Shown one piece after another: positions 1-11,189 of a stretch of DNA of 64,000 bases (positions are counted from its first letter, which is position 1; each line of letters starts with the position of its first letter). Origin of the DNA: Hormiphora californensis (taxonomy: Eukaryota > Ctenophora > Tentaculata > Cydippida > Pleurobrachiidae); the NCBI GenBank assembly GCA_020137815.1, contig CM035353.1, positions 2,372,982 to 2,436,981 on the forward strand. Reading direction: 5' to 3'. Made by a program: the position numbers and the translations under genes. The notes under the pieces were generated by a model, which saw only the letters and a program-made list of their open reading frames with translations, had not been told where the DNA came from and ran no database searches.

Positions 1-19
1 CTTCTTATCACAGTAGTAG

Positions 20-3000
20 CGCGGTAGTGGGGCACGCTTTATCATGCCTGCAAGGTACTCCTGATATCCCCTCTAATATATCCCTTCTAAAAAATTTTAA
101 TATCCCATCTCCTCCTCCCTGCAGGATGTACCTCCCCCTACTGACGCTACTTCACGAGCTGGTGTCGGATCCAACTATAGCGGAGGATGGGGCCTTTCCC
201 AACAGAGAGACAGATACCGATAACGGGCTACCTAGAGACCTACTGAATATTGATCTTCTGCCCCAACTCTTGGAGGAGTTACAACGCTTTGAACGGGTCA
301 GTAAACTATAGACACAATGTATTGGTTAAAATATCTTATGTTCCCGCAATTTGTTTTTGCACAACTAAGAACTACTATTGTTAGAACATAACAATAGTAA
401 CCCCCTATATAGTAACCCCCTTTAGTAACTCCCTAGTAACGCCCTAGTAACCCCCTTGCCCCCTAGCAACCCCCTAGTAACCCCCTTGTCCCCCAGTTAA
501 AGAGGGAGCACAGTGAGGAGAGGGCTCGGCAGCGCCGTGGTGTTTCTCCCGCCCCAGGCAACCTGCACAGCAACAGTGTCGACAGCTCCCCAGTTAGCAG
601 TCGACGGAGCAGCACGAGTTCGCTATTTAGTGCGCTAGGTATTTTCTAATTACACAATATCTAACCAAACCAATAAACCAAACTAATACCAATATCAAAC
701 CAAAGCCTTAAACCAAACCAAATATCGTAGGTCCCCTTGGTACTAGCAGCCACTCTACCTGTAACGTCGCCATTCCTGAATCTACCCCATCTCTTTCCCT
801 TTCTGAAGACTTCATCAACCCTGGGGAATCCACCTGGAGAACTTTAGCGCTGATTTTGTGTACTCAACCAGTGGGATAGACAATGAAAAACACAGGTGCA
901 CAATAGGAATACTTATACAAATAATAAACGTTGTACAATAATTAGTATAGTGGGCATCCAAAACAGTAGCACCCAGACTCTAGTATAGGTCCTAGAGTCT
1001 AACTTTCCGCCGATCAAATATATATACCAGTTATGAGTTAGTTGCCCTGTTGCTCTCGATTCTGTGAAATGACACCATGACACTATATATTTTCAGATCT
1101 AGAAAGTTCATCACGGATGTACCTCTATCCCTTTACCTTCTGACGGAGCCACCCACCGAGACCCCAACTCCTGATCCTCCCCCCACCACTACCATGGAGA
1201 ACGGACACAGAAAGTTGACACGAAACCACCTCCAACCTCCTCCCCCAGAGCCACCCGCACAGTATCTTGCACTACTAAAAACACCTAGCTCGGTTAGTTT
1301 AATGATCTTCTTCGGACTCAAACAGAAAGATATATATACATAGTGTATTCCACATTATGACGAGTGTGGAATCCACAAACTCGTTCTCGTCGAGAATCTT
1401 ATCCAATATAGTAATAATTAGTAATAATTATAAATTCCGCAATCTGATTCTTGACTGAGTCAAGATTAATTGAGTCAATGACTCAATTAATCTCAATTAA
1501 CCCTTAATATTATCTCATATTAATTACCGATTGCCCCTGCCACCAGGTGCACTGTATTGTTGACCGGGATCAGTATCTCTTTCTAATGAGACTACAACAG
1601 GAACTACAACTGTTCCTCCAGAAAATAGTCCTCTCCGTTACCCAGATTTTCTCAGCCACTGACCCGGTAACTATAGTTATAATGTGTGATAATCCCCCCC
1701 CCCCAGGAACCGACCGAAACAAGTAAACAACCAATCAGAACTCGTTACTTAGGTCACGTGACTGGTTATCAGCCAATAAGGGACCAGTATTTTCTGATTC
1801 GGTCGGTTCCTCCCCCCCCCCCCCCCCCCCCCCGATAATAATCTGTACATTACCATGATGGAATTGGATGGATAAACAATTCGAATTGTGTTAACAAGTT
1901 AACTCTGTTTCAGAGGGAAGAGGTGGGTGCAACGTTCAAGTTGCTGGGAAGATTACCCCACGTTATGGCGGATATCATATTACCTACTACACCTATCCGG
2001 GTGGTACCTGGATCTAATGTATCGCCCCCAACCACGCCAGTACCAGCCTATCACATCTCACCACTTCATCTCCCTCTCTATCGTGAGTTGTTGTTTGTTC
2101 AGATCAGGAACCGACCTGAAACAAGTAAATAACCAATCAGAACTCGTTATTTAGGTCACGTGACTAGTTATCAGCCAATCAGGGACCAGTATTTCCTAAT
2201 TCGGTCGGTTCCTGGTTCAGATTAACTTTTAGCCCAAGGCTCATTATATATATCGACAGATATATGCATCCATTATTGAAACACCCCTTCCTCAGGTCCC
2301 GATTATCGACTCTCGACCCAGACGAATTCTTTGCCGAGCTGGAACAAAAGATCCAAACTCTAGCCCAGTCGGAAACTAGCAGCTTGAACCTCTCCAACTT
2401 GGCCGAGAGACTCTCCCTAACGGAGGAGGTGATGAACTGTCAGAGGGATCATCATCTGTCCCGCGGGCACCCTCAGAAAACCGGGAAACTCTCCTGAAAT
2501 TCATCATGAGGGTTAACAAGAAACGAGAGATGGTATCGGTGGGATGCCAGACGGCCAGCCAGGTTGATTTGGTTGCTAGTAACTACCAAGAACTCCATAG
2601 CAACAGCCTGACAACAACCACTAAAGAGGAGAGTGCAGGTACGGTGAAAGAGATGGTGCAGATCCACGCTGGGGATATCTCACTTTCCCTCCTGTCCGCA
2701 CAAGACACAACTCTCAAGGTCACGTGTGGACAAGTCGGGTTGTTGGACGGTCAATGGGAGAAGAAAGCACGGGGCACGTTTCCGGATCATCGCTTTTCAG
2801 TTGTACCCGGTGAGGCTAGGGTCCGGGTGGATATCGTGACTGAGAGTGATTCAGATGTAATGAATAGTGACCAAAGTCTGTCTGGCGCCGCGACCCATCT
2901 GAGCCGCCAGAGTGAGGGAGCTGCAGCAGGGGCGGGGATCAATTGTGAAGTGATGTTGACCCAATTTTCTGGGTATCTAAAACTCCCAACCCTGGAGGGA

Positions 3001-3294
3001 TTATCATCCTTCATAGCCCCAGACCCCACTCTCCCATCTACCCTCCCGTTCTCCCTGTCCTGTTTTGTTGTCGATACCGAGGTAGACATTGCGTTAGACA
3101 GTGAGACCACCAAACACATTGTGGTGCCGAGGTTGGCGGTGGGGGTGGAGCGGGATGAGAGTGTTCATGTGGGCAGGCCGTGTTGCGGAGTTGACCTCCG
3201 GGGGTTCAAGTGCGCCTGTGAGGGCGAGATGGCCAGACTGAGGAGGGAGAATGAGGAGTTGAAGAGGTTGTTGTTAAACCTACCGAAACAATGA
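20..3294 (+). CDS. 3' exons of a multi-exon gene, possibly a BLTP3/UHRF1BP1-like lipid-transfer protein
   Basis: Eight or nine exons can be chained by splice sites and phase: about 20-54, 125-296, 497-638, 731-857, 1097-1292, 1547-1666, 1914-~2082, ~2296 onward, ending with a TGA at 3294. The third exon starts within LKREHSEERARQRR and is Ser-rich; the fifth is Pro/Thr-rich; 1547-1666 encodes exactly 40 residues beginning VHCIVDRDQYLFLMRLQ; the last part ends in a short coiled coil (EMARLRRENEELKRLLLNL). The 5' end lies outside the window. The VDRDQYLFLMRLQ block and C-terminal coiled coil remind me of BLTP3/UHRF1BP1 bridge-like lipid-transfer proteins, but this is memory-based and tentative. 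The exon join near 2083-2330 is ambiguous. The frame changes by one base near 2427-2435, so there is either an indel, an assembly error or an unseen splice. The stretch 2878-2912 matches a dispersed repeat. Confidence 0.5.
1704..1811. mobile_element. hAT-type MITE, copy 1
   Basis: About 108 bp with inverted ends CAGGAACCGACCGAA / TTCGGTCGGTTCC, sitting in an intron of the first gene between two C-runs, so its target duplication cannot be read. The centre holds CACGTG flanked by two CCAAT boxes in the same orientation. Non-coding and too short to be autonomous. It is nearly the same as the copies at 2105 and 3388. Confidence 0.8.
2105..2214. mobile_element. hAT-type MITE, copy 2, with 8-bp target duplication
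   Basis: 110 bp with ends CAGGAACC and GGTTCCTG. It is flanked by a perfect direct repeat GTTCAGAT (2097-2104 and 2215-2222), the 8-bp length expected of hAT transposition. It lies in an intron just after the donor of the exon ending near 2082. It carries the same CCAAT-CACGTG-CCAAT core as copy 1. Confidence 0.85.
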
Positions 3295-3387
3295 TCTGCC
3301 GCGGAAAACTGTTTTTTTAAATATTCATCAGCTGCATCAATAGATCACGTCTTGTTCTGAAGGTTATGAAACTGCATTATGAGAGAG

Positions 3388-3496
3388 CAGGAACCGACCG
3401 AAACAAGTAAACAACCAATCAGAACTCGTTATTTAGGTCACGTGACTGGTTATCAGCCAATCAGGGACCAGTATTTCCTGATTCGGTCGGTTCCTG
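3388..3496. mobile_element. hAT-type MITE, copy 3
   Basis: 109 bp with ends CAGGAACC and GGTTCCTG, about 90 bp after the stop codon of the first gene, probably in its 3' UTR or flank. ATTATGAGAGA occurs on both sides (3376-3386 and 3497-3507), so the target duplication is present but shifted by a base or more on the left. Confidence 0.8.
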
Positions 3497-4018
3497 ATTA
3501 TGAGAGATGATACCGGCATGAAACAGACTACTACAATAACACAAGACAAATAAAGGAAAGCTGTCCTTTTAAATATGCTGCAGCAACATATTTCTGTAAT
3601 GTATTGAAGTAGATATTATTAATTAGATGAAGGTGGTGGGTATACCCGGGTTTGACGTTATATAAATGTATGTATAAGTGCTGAGTTTGGTGACTGACAA
3701 TTTGTACTCCATTAATTATTTCATTGAAAAAGTTAAAGAATTGTGGAAGTTAACGAATTGAAGGAGGGATGCAGGTTTTCACACTGCTCTGAAAGAAGAA
3801 CTCTGTTGATACATTTACAACTGCTGAGCGTGTTTGTATTTTTTGAAAAAAGTAATGATTTGTATCCAGTACATATTTGTAACAGATAATATTTGTTGAG
3901 TTAAGTAACGGATTGTTTTTACTGTATCCATGGTACCCAACCCACCGGTGCACGGACTCGGAGAGACTGAGGGAGGGTCGAGCAAGGCAAATCTGCCCCC
4001 CCCCCCTTCTTCTTTCAG
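3497..4018. other. Non-coding stretch after the first gene
   Basis: AT-rich DNA containing AATAAA-like signals (for example ACAAATAAAGG near 3545, a plausible poly(A) site for the upstream gene) and a poly-C run at 3997-4006. I see no gene. Confidence 0.4.
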
Positions 4019-4221
4019 GCCAATACAAATGCTCTAGCTCTGACCGCTGTTTTCGCTATGCAACCCACCGGCACCTTGGCCACGTCGCACTCCTCTGTGA
4101 CCAATGCAATCCCCTCTCTCCCCATATTCGTTGGGCTCGTGCGAGTTCGGGACGGGGAGGTCATAAACCGATAAATCTCAATGTCTTCTTTCCATTTATA
4201 TCCAAACATTCCCCCAGCAAG
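4019..4221 (+). CDS. Orphan exon encoding a Cys/His-rich segment
   Basis: Bounded by a pyrimidine-rich acceptor (TTCTTCTTTCAG, ending 4018) and a possible donor at 4222. The open frame reads GQYKCSSSDRCFRYATHRH, then HVALLCDQCN; four Cys and several His could bind zinc. No flanking exon in a matching phase was found, so the gene it belongs to is unknown. It may be a fragment. Confidence 0.3.
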
Positions 4222-4648
4222 GTTTAAATGTACAAAACAAGTGATCAATGAGCAGGGGACCCAAGAAATGGATTGAATCAATATGGAGTTGCAACCAGGT
4301 AAACTATTGTTATGTTCTAACTAGTATTATAGGGTCCGTTCTACCCTCCCTTTACACAGTCTATAGCTAGGCAAGTAAACTAGCAGCTGTGATCTGTCTG
4401 GCGGACCCGACCCCGTTTTGATAGTGCGATCAGATCGGTACTGCGCCGCCAGAGAGTTTATGAACTAAAAATATAATTTGTTGGGTAAATTTGGTTAAAA
4501 ATGTTGACAAACTAAAAGTGAATACTTGTGTTCACAATTACAAGCCAGTGCAGCTACAAAGTGTAAACTCAAGTAGCCCACAGCTGTTCAGGGGTCGCCA
4601 AGTAATCAATGCGGCTGCTGTAAGTAGCCCACTGGGTCGCCAAGTAAT
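4222..4648. other. Intergenic DNA with a short direct duplication
   Basis: No gene seen. AAGTAGCCCA followed by GGTCGCCAAGTAAT occurs twice (4572-4607 and 4622-4648), a local duplication. A diverged member of the CTGTCTGGCG hairpin repeat lies at about 4396-4455. Confidence 0.4.
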
Positions 4649-6220
4649 AATGGGGCTTTGGGGGGGGGGGAACAGGGAAAGGGGGAAAAAACCTTTCAGG
4701 GAGAGGAGAGAAAAAAACCCGGAAAAAAAAAAGGAGGGGGAACCCCCCTTTAAAAAAAAAACCCCCCCCCCCCCTTTTTTTTCCCCTCCCTTCTTTTTTT
4801 GCTCCTCTTTTCCCTTCCCCTTTCTTCCCCCTTTTCTCTCTCTCTTTCTGTCCTTTTCCCCCCTTCCCTTTTTCCCTTTTCTTTTTGTGCGGGGGTTGAG
4901 TGGGGGTGTAATGGGTGGGGGTTTATTTTTGGAAAACCTCCTAAAACCCCCCAGACCCCCCTCCCACCACCTCTATTCTCTCGTTTATAGCACACCATGC
5001 AATAACCGTACTACTATCTATCTTTCTCTCTCCCAGGTTGTCAAGCAGATTGGGCCCCCACTACACCAACGAAGCGAGAGCAAAAAGGATTCCGTTTTTT
5101 TTTTTCCCCTTTTTCCTTCTCTCCTCTTCTGCCCCCCCTTTTTTTCCCTCTCTCTTTTTCTTCCCCTCTCTCTTTCTCTTTTTTCTCTCTCTCCCCCTCT
5201 CTTCTCTCTCCCTCTCGGTATATATTTTAGACCCATTTTCCCACTTGCCTGTACCCCTTGTTTATTTTTAGTTTGTCTCAAATGCTTGGGGAAAAATAGG
5301 TTTATGACCGATCGGCACTTTCTTAGTTTAGTTCGTTTAGTTGCTAACATTTTAGAACATCATCACTTGCAAAGGTTTGGTTTGCTCATCTGGGACTGTA
5401 CACAGTCACACAGCCAAGTCTCTTCGACCTTTCGGAATCACTACCACCAGATCGTCTTCTTTCTGTGATTCTGTCGTTGGTGTGGAACTGGAAGGGTGGT
5501 GGCTATAATGGGTTTGCCTGCTAAATCGGGGTGCCCGGTATATCAGCTATCAGAGACCATTGGCCTGACTTGTTGAGTAAGGGGCCTTACTCAACAAGGC
5601 CTGACCCTACTTTCAATTCTTCCAAATTCCCTCGGAACCCCCTCGACAACCGCGGTTAAAGCAGCGGGGCCAGGGAGTTTTTAATTTTTAAAGGGGGGTT
5701 TTGGGAGGGAGGAAGGAAAGGCCAGAAGTGGGCCCCCAAGGGGGCCCCGTTTTCCGGGGAAAAACCCCCGAGAGGAAAGAAAAACCCTGGGGGGGGCCTA
5801 GCCAAAAAAGAAACTGGAAAAAAAAGGGGGGGGGAAAAGGGAACGAATTTGCTTGGGTCCGATTTTGGGTTTGGGGGTTTTTTCAAAACATCCCGGGGGG
5901 GAATACAAAACCGAAAAGAAGCCCCCCCTTCTTTCCCTTTCCCCTCCCCACATATCTCTCCTCCTCTTTTCCCCCTTTTATTTCTTCTCTCCCCCTCCCC
6001 CCTTTTTTTTCTTTTCCCCCCTTTTTTTTTTCTTTTTTTCTAAACCTTTCTTCCACCTCCGTTTTTTTCTTTTTTTCTTTTCGCCTTTTTTCCCTTTTTT
6101 TTTTTTTTCTTTTTCCCTAAATTCGAAATCCCCCCTTCCCCAATCGGTTTTTTTTTCTCCTCCCCCTTTCCCCCCCCCCCCTTTTTTTTTTCTTTTTCCT
6201 TTTTTTTGGCCTCTTTTTTA
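4649..6220. repeat. Low-complexity homopolymer-rich tract
   Basis: Long blocks of purines then pyrimidines made largely of homopolymers (G-, A-, C- and T-runs of 5-15), with ordinary DNA at about 4985-5060 and 5225-5640. Long open frames here translate only to biased Pro/Phe/Ser or Lys/Arg/Glu sequence and are not credible genes. The texture suggests poor consensus quality or collapsed microsatellite. A short fragment of the pogo-like MITE (TAAATCGGGGTGCCCGGTAT) lies near 5523. Confidence 0.6.
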
Positions 6221-6480
6221 CCTATTGGTGTGTCGATAACTTTTTATATGGTGTAAAGGCTTTTTTTCCCTAATGACCCCCGTAAAACAGGCAATTAAAA
6301 AAAAACAGGAGATAGGGAGGCAGGGACTGCTAATTGAGCGTCTCCCGTAATTGAGGTGTAATTGCCTGGCCTGATTGGTTTTTATTACCCGAACAACCGT
6401 GATATATTGGGCACCGCCGCGGTATATAATAAACCTCCCCCCATTTCCACAGTTATCTGCAGGAGCTGCACAGACCAGCT

Positions 6481-6534
6481 GTTTTGGTAACGCCATATCG
6501 TTTTGGTAACGCCATGTATCGTTTTGGTAACGCC
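6481..6534. repeat. Tandem repeat, three copies of an ~18-bp unit
   Basis: The unit GTTTTGGTAACGCC recurs three times with slightly different spacers. The rest of 6241-7130 shows no gene. Confidence 0.7.
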
Positions 6535-7130
6535 GTCATATCGGATCGGCGCCGCTAAACTTATCAGTGTTATGGCTTGTACATTGACATCATAATTATA
6601 TCGATCATTCTTTGTTTCTGCTTATTACCCTTGTGGTATTACATCTGTGATTATAAGATTTCTCATATTTTGTGTCTCTTGATTTGATGGAAAACCATAT
6701 CATTGGTTAGTTTTCTTTCGATTTCTTTAGTTTTGGATACCACCTGAAGATGCAAATTAATTTTTGACTGTTACCAGTTACTAACCAGTCGTTTGATAGG
6801 CTCTAATCTAAGTATATATGGTCCATCGCAGCGACAGCCGTGAGACACCGAGACACTTTTATGCCCCTAGGAGAGTCCGGTAGCATGTCTATCCGTCCGC
6901 TCTTATTATATAGTTGTCTTTTTTATTGATACAGATGATTGACGGTTTGAAACAAGTATTGCTCGTGTTGATACTTGAAAGGAACTAAGCGGAGAAAAAG
7001 ATAGACGAGGATTAATAAGCTCTATTTGTCTGGACGTGGTCCGATTGGTCCGATCTCCCAGCCGAGGAATGGCGATTTTTGATTGGTCTTGGCGCGGCTG
7101 GGCTCAAAGAGCATGTGATTCAGACGGGTG

Positions 7131-7242
<112 letters not shown>

Positions 7243-7669
7243 GATGAGGTTAATCCTTGGGATGTCTGCAAGGGTTCTATACCAAATATAATCCCAATAT
7301 TATACGGGTATGATAATTTTTATAGTCAGTCATTCCAAGAGTCTAGAGATTGTGAGGGACTGGTCTATTGGGATTCTCTGGAAGAATATTTTAGAACTGA
7401 TCAGACTAGATGTTGATTGCGCTTATTGCCCCCCCCCCCCTCTCTCTGTCTCCCTCTTCCCACCCGTCTGAATCACTCTCCCACGCGCCAATCCGCCAAA
7501 CTTTGTTCGGTTTTGATCAAGGGTGGTATAAAAACCAACCAACCAAGGGTGGAAATATTACTGGTGAGACAGCTCAGTGGATTTTTTGGGCTTCATCTAA
7601 TACCACATGTGTTCAAGCTTCTACTGAATCTAGGGTAACACATTTTCAAACCTCCCTCTCTCAGTCCGA

Positions 7670-7674
7670 CTCTC

Positions 7675-7705
<31 letters not shown>

Positions 7706-7867
7706 TCAGTCTCTCAGCTTCTCAGCTTCTCACTAAGCCACGGGGAGCTAAATTTGGATCACACCGCCGCACAGAGTTGACAGATGTGCATTGAGCTTAT
7801 TGGGCTCTAATTGGTGATTAAGAAGGCAGTGCGGCACTGGCTAAAGATGCTGCACGGCGGGAAGCCA

Positions 7868-7903
<36 letters not shown>

Positions 7904-7937
7904 ACGAGAGAGAGAGAAGAGACGAGAGAGATGAGAC

Positions 7938-7972
<35 letters not shown>

Positions 7973-7983
7973 AGGAGAGAAAG

Positions 7984-8024
<41 letters not shown>
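7670..8024. repeat. CT then GA microsatellite blocks
   Basis: (CT)n at 7670-7720 and (GA)n with interruptions at 7871-8024, separated by 150 bp of unique non-coding DNA. Open frames across them are biased (RE)n or (SL)n translations and are not annotated. Confidence 0.8.
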
Positions 8025-8079
8025 GGGCACTACCCTGCATGAGGTACGTTGACGACGCGTGTGCTGGTAAACACGCCTA

Positions 8080-8155
8080 TACGTCATCACGATATTTGCT
8101 TGTTACCATGGTAACACACGTGGTTGTGGGATGCACTGCTTATTACCATAGCAAC
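8080..8155. promoter_or_regulatory. Possible promoter module with two RFX X-boxes
   Basis: A perfect palindromic X-box GTTACCATGGTAAC (8102-8115) and a second site ATTACCATAGCAAC (8142-8155), which fits RYYNYYATRRNRAC, lie 26 bp apart. An E-box (CACGTG, 8117-8122) lies between them and a CRE-like TACGTCA lies upstream (8080s). RFX factors bind such sites in promoters of ciliary genes in animals. The nearest downstream ATG is at 8266. The site match is direct; the promoter role is inference. Confidence 0.5.
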
Positions 8156-8265
8156 GGTTTTTGTTTGAAGCTAGCCATTTTAAACACACACCCATGATAT
8201 CTTGTAGCATGCACTAAAGTGATGCAGCTATAATATAGTGAAGGACTGGACGTGAGATATAATAC

Positions 8266-8478
8266 ATGATCCAGCATATCACCTGTTTTGAGCTATACCT
8301 CGCCAACAGTTTATGCTTAGTACCATTGGGTTATAATAGCATGTACAATGAACTAAAAGACTATATCTCGGTTCTAGCCACGGAAAATGATTCCGCAGTT
8401 CATCTCAAACGATTGGAGATACTAATAATTGCAATTAGTCTGAGAGTTATATTGGAACTCGCAATAACAAGTCTGTAG
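8266..8478 (+). CDS. Small open frame downstream of the X-boxes
   Basis: A 70-codon frame from an ATG, 110 bp after the second X-box. The product would have a hydrophobic N-terminal part and an amphipathic C-terminal half (LKRLEILIIAISLRVILELA). No family is recognised. It could be a first coding exon rather than a whole gene, since no clear splice donor or poly(A) signal decides the matter. Position after the putative promoter is the main support. Confidence 0.25.
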   Translation: MIQHITCFELYLANSLCLVPLGYNSMYNELKDYISVLATENDSAVHLKRLEILIIAISLRVILELAITSL

Positions 8479-9100
8479 TAAGTTTGTGATATAGTAGGAG
8501 CAGTTAACCACTAAGCCAACTAGACTTCCCGACAATCAACCGACACGGACTGATTTCCATGGCTACGATGAAAGTCTTGTTCGGGGGGGGGGGGGGGGGG
8601 GGGATTCGGTCTTTTCGGGTTGGCAGTATGGTGCTGACCCTGGGTATTAACCCGGACAACATGATATAGCCCTTATATTATACACAACCCATAATGGCAT
8701 GAATGATCTCGATATCATCTTCAGATTTGGTGATCTGGTCACGCTGGACCATAAAGTAGCTGTAGGTGGGAGCCACAAACAACAACAACCCATATAATTG
8801 GCCAGGGGTCCCAGCTCCCCCGGTCCCCTAAATTTCAAAAAATAGTTCGCTCTTGGTAGGGGACTTCGATATATATGTTAAATCATTTCGTTCCCTACCA
8901 AGAGCATTGGAAGTTATCAAATTTGACTTATCTTAACGAAAAATCCGTGACGGTTAACCTTTCGGTTTTCCAAGATAGATAATCTTAACTGTTTTTGAAC
9001 TGAATTATTCTTCAAATACTTTGTGATGTCAATCTTATCCCTTTGCACTTTATATCGCAATTTCTTCTATTATACATCTTCTTCTATCTTTCTCTCACCC
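8479..9100. other. Intergenic DNA
   Basis: No gene seen. A 22-bp G-run lies at 8583-8603, and the inverted words CTCTTGGTAGGG (8850) and CCCTACCAAGAG (8892) form a short hairpin. Confidence 0.4.
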
Positions 9101-9821
<721 letters not shown>

Positions 9822-10030
9822 AATGGCCACACCCTCCCAACTATGTGAATGCTTTCTAGCTACTAAAACAGCCTAAAATTTTTTAATGGGCTATTGACAA
9901 TCCACCATTATAAAGAACCCTGCCGTTCTCTCTGTCTCTGTCGTCTTCTCTCTCTCCATTTCTCCCCTCTATCTCTCTCTCTCTTCTCTCTCTCTCTTCT
10001 CTTCTTCTCTACTCTCTCTCTCTCTTCTCT

Positions 10031-10077
<47 letters not shown>

Positions 10078-10225
10078 TCTTCTAAGGGCACACCCTCATC
10101 CACCTTGTGAATGCTTCTAGTACTAAAAACAGCACTAAATTTTTTAATGGCTATTGACAATCACCATTATAAAGAACCCTGCCGTTCTCTCTGTCTCTGT
10201 CTGTCTCTCTCTCTCTCCATCTCCC

Positions 10226-10262
<37 letters not shown>
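9822..10262. repeat. Diverged tandem duplication of an ~260-bp unit
   Basis: The 125 bp starting TAATGGCCACACCCT at 9822 recur, with small indels, from 10082; both copies run into (CT)n. Shared stretches include AAAGAACCCTGCCGTTCTCT. The indels fall mostly in homopolymers. Confidence 0.75.
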
Positions 10263-10265
<3 letters not shown>

Positions 10266-10904
10266 GATAAAAATTCGGTAATAAACCGTCCCGCTATCCC
10301 GCGTTAGTGAATAGCGGACTACAAGTGGCCGTATGGTTGGACCAGCGGACCACACTGAATTGTTCAAAGTTTCGCGGAAACTGTACCAACAATGAAAAAT
10401 GAACTTTGAGTTTTGACCTTGATTTTTCTTGTCACTGTCAGCAAAGATCTTTGTTTATCCAATGTTCAACCAAAATTTTAAAAAGATTGAACTAAAGATC
10501 ATAGCCGTGATACAGCTGATTTTAAGTTGCAGGAAGAGCAAAAATTATGCATGTGTATTTTCTCAACTGCCATGTGACCTGGTGCTTAAATTTCGTTTTT
10601 AATTTTTATGGTGCTCATTGGAAAGATAAATTCAACCCAAAGAAAAATAGGATAAGGATGGAAAATTAGGATGCTCATACCATAAATGAACGAAAATGAA
10701 TGGAGGAATGAACAATAAATTTTCGATAAAAATTATGGAAAAAGTTTTAGTTATCCAAGAATTGATCTAGAGTGCTCCCATAATTTTTATCCTCACAACT
10801 ATCACCGTTTTGACGCCAAACCTCGCTAACCGTTACTAACAATCCGTGGGCCTTTTCCAATGCATTAGTATTTAGTACGTGGTTAGCTAGCTACAGCTAT
10901 AGCT
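10263..10904. other. Non-coding AT-rich upstream region
   Basis: No gene seen. The 38 bp at about 10381-10418 starting CTGTACCAACAATGAAAAA are identical to 22238-22275, so they mark a dispersed repeat end. Confidence 0.45.
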
Positions 10905-11029
10905 GTTGGTGTTGGTGCAGTCTATATAGGGAGGAGAGTGTTTGAGTGCGTGGGTAGATAACAACACCATTAGCTTTGGCACACCCAAGTGAGAAACATA
11001 GAGGAGAGAATAGAGAGAAATATTTGGAG
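10905..11029 (+). promoter_or_regulatory. TATA box and 5' UTR exon of the modular secreted-protein gene
   Basis: TATATAGG at 10923-10930 is followed by about 100 bp without a start codon in use. A strong donor GGAG|GTAAGG at 11029/11030 opens an intron that ends shortly before the signal-peptide exon at 11190. The arrangement is typical of a 5' UTR exon; the exact start site cannot be read. Confidence 0.5.
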
Positions 11030-11189
11030 GTAAGGATCAGCTAGAGACAGAGAGATCCGGAGAGAAAAAGGGAGAGCTATATTGACTTGAATCTAGTTCA
11101 ATATAGGCGTGCAGTTAAAAAACTATCAATTTTTTGACATCGCAAGTTGTGTTTGACTAGTTCAGTGAATTGATCTGCACGAACACATA

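Noticed and set aside
4491-5468. 325-codon open frame
   Set aside because: It runs through homopolymer and CT-rich DNA and translates to biased Pro/Phe/Ser sequence. No domain, no splice context.
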